Origin: Phyto melanocephala
Taxonomy: Eukaryota; Arthropoda; Insecta; Diptera; Rhinophoridae
Length of the DNA: 64,000 nucleotides
Assembly: GCA_941918925.1 (NCBI GenBank)
Contig: OW799233.1
Span: forward strand, 143,408,223 to 143,472,222
Direction: 5' to 3'
The position numbers were made by a program, and so were the translations under genes. This document shows, piece after piece, positions 57,624 to 64,000 of the stretch (positions within the stretch are counted from its first letter, which is position 1; each line of letters begins with the position of its first letter). The notes beneath the pieces were generated by a model. The model made no database searches. It was given only the letters and a program-made list of their open reading frames with translations, and was not told the origin of the DNA.

Positions 57624-59624
57624 ATGGATTCATTATCTGCAAACGAGTTAAACAAAAGCTTAACGTTTTCTTCTATACACGCTTCTGGTGTGTTTTATAC
57701 TACAACTATAACTACAGCTACTAATACAACAAAAGTCATTAACTCTAACATCATTTATGCCAACAATTCCTGCACCTCTAATGCCACTACTGCAGTTGCA
57801 AATTTCAGTTTTAATGCCAGTCATCGGCAGAAATCAACAGACGCTTTATTGCGAAAGATTGTAGAAAATTTCAAATATTTCATGTTGACAATTATACGTT
57901 TTTTGTTTTATATATTCTTGATATTAAATTTAATAGACGGTTTCAACTTGGGAACAGTATTGGCTTCAAATAAAATTAAAGCGCGATCAGATAGTCTAAA
58001 TATTTCCACAACATCAACTTCAATATTACTGACAGACTTGTTGCCATCACAACAACCATTTGATGCTTTAATTTTGAAGGCTAACACAAATTTTGACAGC
58101 ATTTATAACAATACAAACAAAAACAATGGCTTTGAACACCACAGAAACAACAGCAATAACAGCATCATCATGTTTAGCACCGATTCCTCCATACTCGGGT
58201 CAGAGTATGGCAACAGGAGTACAATTAACAACATTACCGCGACCCAATCATCATTGCCACTACCACCATTGTCACCACCACCACCAGCAGTATCAACATC
58301 ATCACTCTCTACTTTGTATCAATACAATGACAACTTGTCAACGACGACAACAACATACCAATCAACAGCAGCAGTTGAGCCAGCCTCTCCCTCTGCCTCG
58401 GCTAACACAACTGTCGAATTTACCATGCCCGCCTTTCACACTGTATTCGTTAGTATTGTCTTACTCATTGTTATATTGGGCACTATTGTCGGCAATGTTT
58501 TGGTCTGTATTGCCGTGTGTATGGTACGTAAACTACGTCGTCCCTGTAATTATCTATTGGTATCTTTGGCTTTATCGGATCTTTGTGTGGCTGTTTTGGT
58601 CATGCCTATGGCTTTGCTCTATGAAGTACTAGAAAAATGGAACTTTGGCCCCGTTTTATGTGATATTTGGGTGTCCTTTGATGTTCTTTGCTGCACAGCC
58701 TCTATATTGAATTTGTGTGCAATTTCGGTCGACCGGTATTTGGCCATAACAAAGCCTTTGGAGTATGGTGTCAAACGTACGCCACGACGCATGATGTTGT
58801 GTGTGGCTTTAGTATGGCTAGCTGCCGCATGTATATCATTACCACCGCTACTTATACTGGGCAATGAGCATGTTGATGAAAATAACAATCCCATGTGTTC
58901 AGTATGTCAGAATTTTGCATATCAAATTTATGCAACGTTAGGTTCCTTTTACATACCCCTATCAGTTATGTTGTTTGTCTACTATCAAATATTTAGGGCA
59001 GCAAGACGTATTGTTTTAGAGGAAAAAAGAGCTCAGACGCATTTACAGCACGCGCTAAATGGCACCGGCTCGCCACCACCAGGTCACACTGAATTGGATG
59101 GAAATGGGCAGCATCGTCACAGCAGTTATGGAAATACTTCTCTTAACTATTCCACCTGTGGTGGTCTATCTACCAGCCAGGCTGGTGGTGGAGGAGGGGG
59201 TTCAGGCTCTACTGGGCTCTTGGGTTCGCCGCATCAAAAGAAATTACGCTTTCAGTTGGCAAAAGAAAAGAAGGCTTCTACTACGCTGGGCATTATTATG
59301 TCCGCCTTTACTATATGCTGGCTGCCATTTTTTATTTTAGCACTTATACGTCCATTTGTGGAAAACGAGACAACTCATGTGCCACAGTCACTATCTTCAT
59401 TGTTCCTATGGCTGGGTTACGCCAATTCATTGCTCAATCCCATTATCTATGCCACACTAAATCGTGACTTCCGCAAACCTTTCCAGGAAATTCTCTACTT
59501 CCGTTGTTCTAGTCTTAATACCATGATGCGAGAAAACTACTATCAGGATCAGTACGGTGAACCACCATCACAACGTGTCATGTTGGGCGATGAAAGACAT
59601 GGAGCACGGGAAAGTTTTCTTTGA
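57624..59624 (+). CDS. 5-HT7: 5-HT7 serotonin receptor (class A GPCR, insect 5HT-dro1 type)
   Basis: A 666-residue intact frame encoding a biogenic-amine G-protein-coupled receptor of the plasma membrane; insect 5-HT7 receptors bind serotonin and raise cAMP through Gs (family knowledge). Seen in the sequence: TM1 about 274-298 with Asn291; TM2 with Asp319; TM3 with the amine-binding Asp353 and the DRY motif 370-372; Trp398 in TM4; extracellular Cys346 and Cys425/Cys428; TM5 with Pro445; TM6 CWLPFF at 565-570; TM7 NPIIY at 605-609; a C-tail Cys628 suited to palmitoylation. The third intracellular loop (461-550) has a poly-Gly run at 521-526. The core and the C-terminus ending in ARESFL match Drosophila 5-HT7 closely. 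The N-terminus is long (about 270 residues), rich in Ser, Thr and Asn with many N-glycosylation sequons, and has an extra hydrophobic segment at about 86-104; Drosophila 5-HT7 also has an N-terminal hydrophobic stretch. The start was chosen because an in-frame TAA lies four codons upstream; Met87 is an alternative. Confidence 0.96.
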   Translation: MDSLSANELNKSLTFSSIHASGVFYTTTITTATNTTKVINSNIIYANNSCTSNATTAVANFSFNASHRQKSTDALLRKIVENFKYFMLTIIRFLFYIFLILNLIDGFNLGTVLASNKIKARSDSLNISTTSTSILLTDLLPSQQPFDALILKANTNFDSIYNNTNKNNGFEHHRNNSNNSIIMFSTDSSILGSEYGNRSTINNITATQSSLPLPPLSPPPPAVSTSSLSTLYQYNDNLSTTTTTYQSTAAVEPASPSASANTTVEFTMPAFHTVFVSIVLLIVILGTIVGNVLVCIAVCMVRKLRRPCNYLLVSLALSDLCVAVLVMPMALLYEVLEKWNFGPVLCDIWVSFDVLCCTASILNLCAISVDRYLAITKPLEYGVKRTPRRMMLCVALVWLAAACISLPPLLILGNEHVDENNNPMCSVCQNFAYQIYATLGSFYIPLSVMLFVYYQIFRAARRIVLEEKRAQTHLQHALNGTGSPPPGHTELDGNGQHRHSSYGNTSLNYSTCGGLSTSQAGGGGGGSGSTGLLGSPHQKKLRFQLAKEKKASTTLGIIMSAFTICWLPFFILALIRPFVENETTHVPQSLSSLFLWLGYANSLLNPIIYATLNRDFRKPFQEILYFRCSSLNTMMRENYYQDQYGEPPSQRVMLGDERHGARESFL

Positions 59625-59741
59625 AATTAGGCATTCTAAAGGCTTTAGGTTTGGATGGGTTTCTCAGTTTCAATAGTGGGGGGTTTTTGAATCCTTAAGC
59701 CCTTATACACCTAAAATCAAATACACAATTAAGCACACATT

Positions 59742-59747
59742 AATAAA
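59742..59747 (+). terminator. Candidate polyadenylation signal downstream of 5-HT7
   Basis: AATAAA lies about 120 bases after the receptor stop codon. It is the first canonical hexamer in the 3' flank, but such hexamers are common in AT-rich DNA, so a longer 3' UTR is possible. Confidence 0.3.
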
Positions 59748-59889
59748 ATTAATCGTAAAAGCGTAAAGATTTCCAAAGAAGTATGTGTAACACCCTGACG
59801 ACACTTGCTCTTTTTATATTTTTTTTTTATAATTTTTGAAGAAAAATATTAATTTCTTAATATTTTCTTAATTTCTTAAAAATTTGAAT

Positions 59890-60450
59890 TTCTTAAGTGC
59901 CCTAGCCAACGGCCAGCGAAGTTTGGCAATGCAGACAGCGTTTGGTAGAATATGCAGACTGCATTTTGTCTATTGCTTCAACTCCTCCTTTGCTTGCGTT
60001 ATAGTCAAGTATATTCTGTTGCTTATATTTTTCTCTGGCACAATAGCATAGGTAAGAGTTGTACTAGATAATATTACAACTTCCTTTCCCTTTTAAGCAT
60101 ATAAGACGAGAGTGAAAACTTTGAGTGCAAAGAACCAAAAATTGATGAATATTCTGCACGTTTGCGATCAGCTTGTGTTAGGGGCTATTATTTCGCTATT
60201 GAGAGGATAAAATAATTTTGCATCAGAACCAAAGCAAACTTAACACAATATTTCGCAGGCTTCGAAGGTATGTATTGGGTATATTTGGTTCGTCTACGAT
60301 AAGCAGATAATTGTTCATCCACTGTAATTTATCGGCATGGCTTATAATATCTGCTAAACTTTTGTTTCATTTGGTTCCAAATGGTTGAGATTTGTGCTGC
60401 TTTATATTTCAGTAGTCGAGCTGCTCTAGTACGCGCCATCAGCATATACG
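59890..60450 (-). pseudogene. piggyBac-like transposase relic
   Basis: Reading the minus strand, broken frames give the piggyBac transposase signature in order: a segment with RTRAARLLKYKAAQISTIW, then TVDEQLSAYRRR at about 60300-60330 with the first catalytic Asp, then QYIPSKPAKY followed by a VKFALV strand, and finally YNASKGGVEAIDKM near 59962-60001. The last corresponds to the GGVDxxD motif carrying the third catalytic Asp, here changed to Glu. The stretch between, where the second Asp lies in the family, is deleted or scrambled, and there are several stops and frameshifts. No TTAA-flanked termini were found. It begins about 270 bp after the 5-HT7 stop, so it may lie in the gene's 3' UTR or just beyond. 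Confidence 0.8.
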
Positions 60451-61900
60451 TTATGCAAAGAACTTTTTTGATCTAGTTGTATGTTTGTTTTACTTATCCA
60501 CAGGTGAAAAGAAGATTCAAGTAATTTTAAAAGCGAGTAACTTTCTCATGAATAAATTTTAGAGACGATGGGTTTCGATAACTGGGTTAATAATAATTTT
60601 ATTTTTTAAATGTCATTTGAAGCAAAATAAATTTGTGAGAATAAGAAAAAAATGCTTACGTCTATAAATCTGTGGCAATAATGAAAAACTGCTTATGTCT
60701 ATTTTCATAGTTTTCCAGGAAAGCACTTTTAAATTTTTGAATTGATTTCTTAAAACTGGTGTCCTTTAATAAATAAAAACCCAATTACATGAATCCTGCG
60801 CTATATATATTTTAAACAAGCATATTTAGCTAAATTATAAGTTAAAATTTATTTTTACTCTAAACGAAAAAATATAGTTCTCATGCTATAACTTCCTGTA
60901 AAATTTTACAAAACTGTTGAAAATTTACAGGATTCTAGTTTTGAATTCTGGAATTGCAATAATTTGTTAATCTTAGTTTTATTTTATGTCGACTTAAGTA
61001 GTTTTTCCTCTTTGGCACAGAAATATTTACATACAAAAATCACTTTAGCAAAAATAATGAGTTTTAATCACATAATGAAATCATATCTTATCATATCTCA
61101 AATCTTATCATAACCTGAAATACCTAATCATAAGAATTTGTTATGTAGATAATATCCTGAGAAGATAAAACTTGTACATTTTTATAAAATATCGTATGGC
61201 AACGCAATTTTATTTCGTAGAAAAAAATAAGCTCAAAACTCCTATTTCTTGTTAACAAAAAATTATGAAACTACCTTGTATTTTTCTACCGTGGTAAAAA
61301 TAGTAAATAAAAATTTTAATATATTTTCGATATTATATCTTTTCATTGGCGTTTCTCTACATTTTAAAGTTACGAAAACTAAAATAATAGTTTAACACAC
61401 AAAACTCATTAAACAATGTAGTATTTGTGCAAACATTTCCTTTTAATCCTGTAACAACAAAGCAAGTATCATCAGGGTCTTATGTTAAGTTATACCCATA
61501 TTTCCTTTATACTACAACACTAACAGCACCACAACTACTACTACGAGTGATAGATATTTATTTTTGTTTATTTATTAACTTTTTTAATTGGACTAACTAT
61601 ATTTAAGGGTAAGGATAATAAGCAAAGCACAGTAAAAACTTTAAAATTTAGAAATATTTTAACTAAGAGATATTTCAATAAAACCATAAGATAATTAGGA
61701 AAGGAATTAAATCCTTACAATAAAAACAAATATCAAATATACACCCAATGTAAATTCATACAACTTAATAAATAATTTAACCTACGTTAACAACTGATAG
61801 TGTTGTCGTGATAAAAAAAGAATACATAATAGTTGAAAAAAGGCTACTAACTTTCTCTATGCGTAGGTTTCAAACAATAACTATGACAATCCATTTTAAG
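60451..61900. other. AT-rich DNA, nothing seen
   Basis: May contain the eroded N-terminal part of the piggyBac relic; no motif could be read. Confidence 0.5.
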
Positions 61901-61911
61901 AAAAATGTCTA

Positions 61912-62042
61912 GGTTAGGTTAGGTTAGGTTGAAAAGGAGGGGTATAAAAGCCCAAACCCATGACAGGTATGCACTTATGCCCAGTTGGCATGTTGCGCGC
62001 TCCATATGGAAAACGGAATTCCCAAACAAAAACCATAAACAT
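61912..62042 (-). mobile_element. Short retroposed fragment with CCTAA tail and 11-bp target duplication
   Basis: Flanked by AAAAATGTCTA at 61901-61911 and 62043-62053. On the minus strand it ends CTTTTCAACCTAACCTAACC, a pentanucleotide-repeat tail like that of the SINE at 35.3 kb. The 131-bp body (GGAGCGCGCAACATGCCAAC) is not recognised; it is probably a truncated LINE or SINE 3' end. Confidence 0.65.
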
Positions 62043-62053
62043 AAAAATGTCTA

Positions 62054-63002
62054 ATGTGAGCATTGAACTGCTTATTGTAGCAATACGCAGCTTGTACACA
62101 CTCTGTGAGCTAAAACAATGAAACAAATAAATTAGAAATCAAGGCAAGGAATAACATATGTTAAAGCTTACGTTTCGATATCATGTTTTTCCTTTTTGCG
62201 TTTTTCTATTATGCCCAAATTTTTGGGCTTCTGTCACCAAACCACAGTATGCTGTTTGGATTTATACTCATCACAATCATCAAGATAATAAAAGTTAACT
62301 AAAAAAGTGAAAAAGTGTGCATGTATTTCTATTGTCATGACAGCATAGTCACCTGTAAACGATAAGGCTTAGAAAGTATAGGCAACACTATTTTTTGTAA
62401 AATTTAAGTGACAGAAAAAGTATTCATAATGAAAAATTATAAACCGTTACTGATATAGGTAACATCAAATATTTTGCTGAACTTGATTAATTTAAAATAA
62501 TGGGAAAAATATTGTTAATAAAATGATAAATGAACCAAGTAATAGTAATATTTTGTACAAAGCGTAAATCAGTTTATAGAAAGGATCGTCATGCAATCAT
62601 GTGCCACAAGCTATTTTTAAAATATCGCAAACGTACTATCGCAATTTTTAAGGAAGCTCTTTTGCACATTTTTGACAAGTAGGCCTAAGAATTTTAACTC
62701 TTAAAATTGCGGTGCTTATTTTTGAGTTTGATTTAAAGTTATTTTTAACAAGCGTTATTAAATCAACAAACATAAATAACGAAACATTATATTCACTAAA
62801 ATTAATAAATTATCACTCGAAAAGTTTTCCTATACAACTTTGTTAGTGTTTGCGTTTTTAAACAAAGTAATAAAAAATTAAAAATCAAAGCAAAGCCATG
62901 GAATACAAAACGTACAAAAAATGTTTAAAATATTTAACAGCAGTGATGCTAAATAATTATATTTAATTAATATTCTAGTAATTATTTAGTTCTTTGTAAG
63001 CG
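62054..63002. other. AT-rich DNA, nothing seen
   Basis: No coding or repeat signal recognised. Confidence 0.5.
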
Positions 63003-63338
63003 ACCCTTCACCTGTGGTGCACAAGGGTATATATAGCTTTGTCATTCCGTTTTTAATTTCTACAATTTTCATTTCCGACCCCATGAAGTATATATTTCCT
63101 GAAAGCCTATGAAGAGAAGAGTAGATTAAGCCCTGACAATCTGTCCGTCTTACTGTCTGACCGTCTGCCCGTCAGTCTGTGTGTTGGGTAAAATCAACTT
63201 TTTGAAGCAACCACATGTTCCTCAGATCTGTGTATGATATTAATCTTTTGAATATTCGGGAATGAATCGCTATTGAAATTAAGGAAAATCTCACCACAAA
63301 TTTCTAAGATATGAGCAAATGAACGCGACTGCCTCTGT
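63003..63338 (+). mobile_element. Family B element, 5' part
   Basis: ACCCTTCACCTGTGGTGCAC, AAGGGTATATATAGCTTTGT, GACCCCATGAAGTATATATT and CTGTCCGTCTTACTGTCTGA follow family B. It stops at CTGCCTCTGTTTT where a family A element begins, so it is either truncated or interrupted, its remainder lying beyond the window. Confidence 0.7.
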
Positions 63339-64000
63339 TTTTATACCCGCCACCAAAAAAATGGTGGGGGTATATTCATTTTGTCATTCCGTTTGTAACA
63401 CATCGAAATATCCATTTTAGACCTCATAAAGTATATATATTCTGAATCAGGGTTTGATTTGATGACGATCTAGCTATGTCCGTCCGTCTGTCCGTCTGTC
63501 CGTCTGTCCGTCTGTTGAAAGCACGATAGAGGTCGCACCGAAAAAGCTAGGAGGCTCAAATTTTGCCAGAATCTTTCTTATAGACAAGGTTTGTTTGGTA
63601 TTGAAAATGGGCTATATCGGAATATTAGGAAGTGAGTTATAGCTCGGAATGCAAGAGTAGGTCGAAAAAACCGTGTCCTACGAACATCGAATAAAATGGT
63701 ATTGTGTCCAAACGGATTAACGTAGAGTCATGAAACTTCGAATATATATTTCTTGAGTCAAAACAATATCTCTCACCAAAAATTACCTAAATCTAATCAT
63801 TAGGAAAGGAGTTATCGATCAAAATGTACGAAAATTTATACCGCACAGTGTATTTTTCGGTATATTTAAAAACAAAAACGTCATAAAAGCAACAAAATTG
63901 GATGTACGACTCTGAAATTTTGCACACTTTGCTTTTTGGTGAGAGGCTTTTTTTTAACGGAAAATCAATGTGCCACGCCCACTTTTACGCCCACCTCCCA
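63339..64000 (+). mobile_element. Family A element, 5' part, cut by window end
   Basis: TTTATACCCGCCACC stem-loop, CATAAAGTATATATATTCTG, GATCTAGCTATGTCC, a GTCCGTCTGTCC array longer than in other copies (63476-63515), then CACAGTGTATTTTTCGGTAT and CACGCCCACTTTTACGCCCA at the very end. Confidence 0.8.

Noticed and set aside
58093..58632. 179-codon frame rich in His, Gln and Pro inside 5-HT7
   Set aside because: Shadow of the receptor's low-complexity N-terminus in another frame; the receptor frame has clear family motifs.

Overview
The window is strongly AT-rich animal DNA dominated by decayed transposons, with one clearly recognisable host gene. That gene, at 57624-59624 on the + strand, is an intact intronless coding exon of 666 codons for the insect serotonin receptor 5-HT7 (called 5HT-dro1 in Drosophila). 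Together with DINE-1/mini-me-like Helentron derivatives and many mariner relics, this points to a dipteran fly, most likely a calyptrate such as a blowfly or house fly. The order follows from the gene; the finer placement is inference.

Layout. 1-12 kb: noncoding AT-rich DNA, a hAT transposase relic (4.1-4.8 kb) and a nested block of two Helentron-derived families at 6.3-9.6 kb. I call these families A and B. Another B copy lies at 9.85-10.65 kb and a short A copy at 12.0-12.7 kb. 12.9-22 kb: several mariner relics, one split by a LINE with a (TAA)n tail, and Helitron-like copies including a helicase remnant at 17.3 kb. 22.3-39 kb: three long A copies, three Helitron-like minisatellite elements, a tRNA-derived SINE at 35.3 kb, and a mariner split by an A element at 36.7-39.6 kb. 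39.6-52 kb: mostly unannotatable AT-rich DNA with several terminal-inverted-repeat (TIR) elements and mariner relics. 52.1-55.2 kb: a full A copy on the opposite strand and a 5'-truncated LINE. 55.5-59.7 kb: the receptor gene with its presumed 5' untranslated exon. 59.9-64 kb: a piggyBac transposase relic close to the receptor, a short retrotransposed fragment, and B and A copies running off the window end.

The most informative structures are the insertion events that can be read directly. Five of the A copies carry the same 0.6-kb deleted mariner at the same TA, while the copy at 12.0 kb keeps the empty site. Five retroposed fragments are bounded by 10- to 13-bp target-site duplications (TSDs). 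Three nests (B inside A inside B; mariner inside A inside mariner; LINE inside mariner) give a relative chronology. All transposase remnants are broken, so nothing here looks autonomously active. No rRNA genes, functional tRNA genes or CRISPR arrays were seen.
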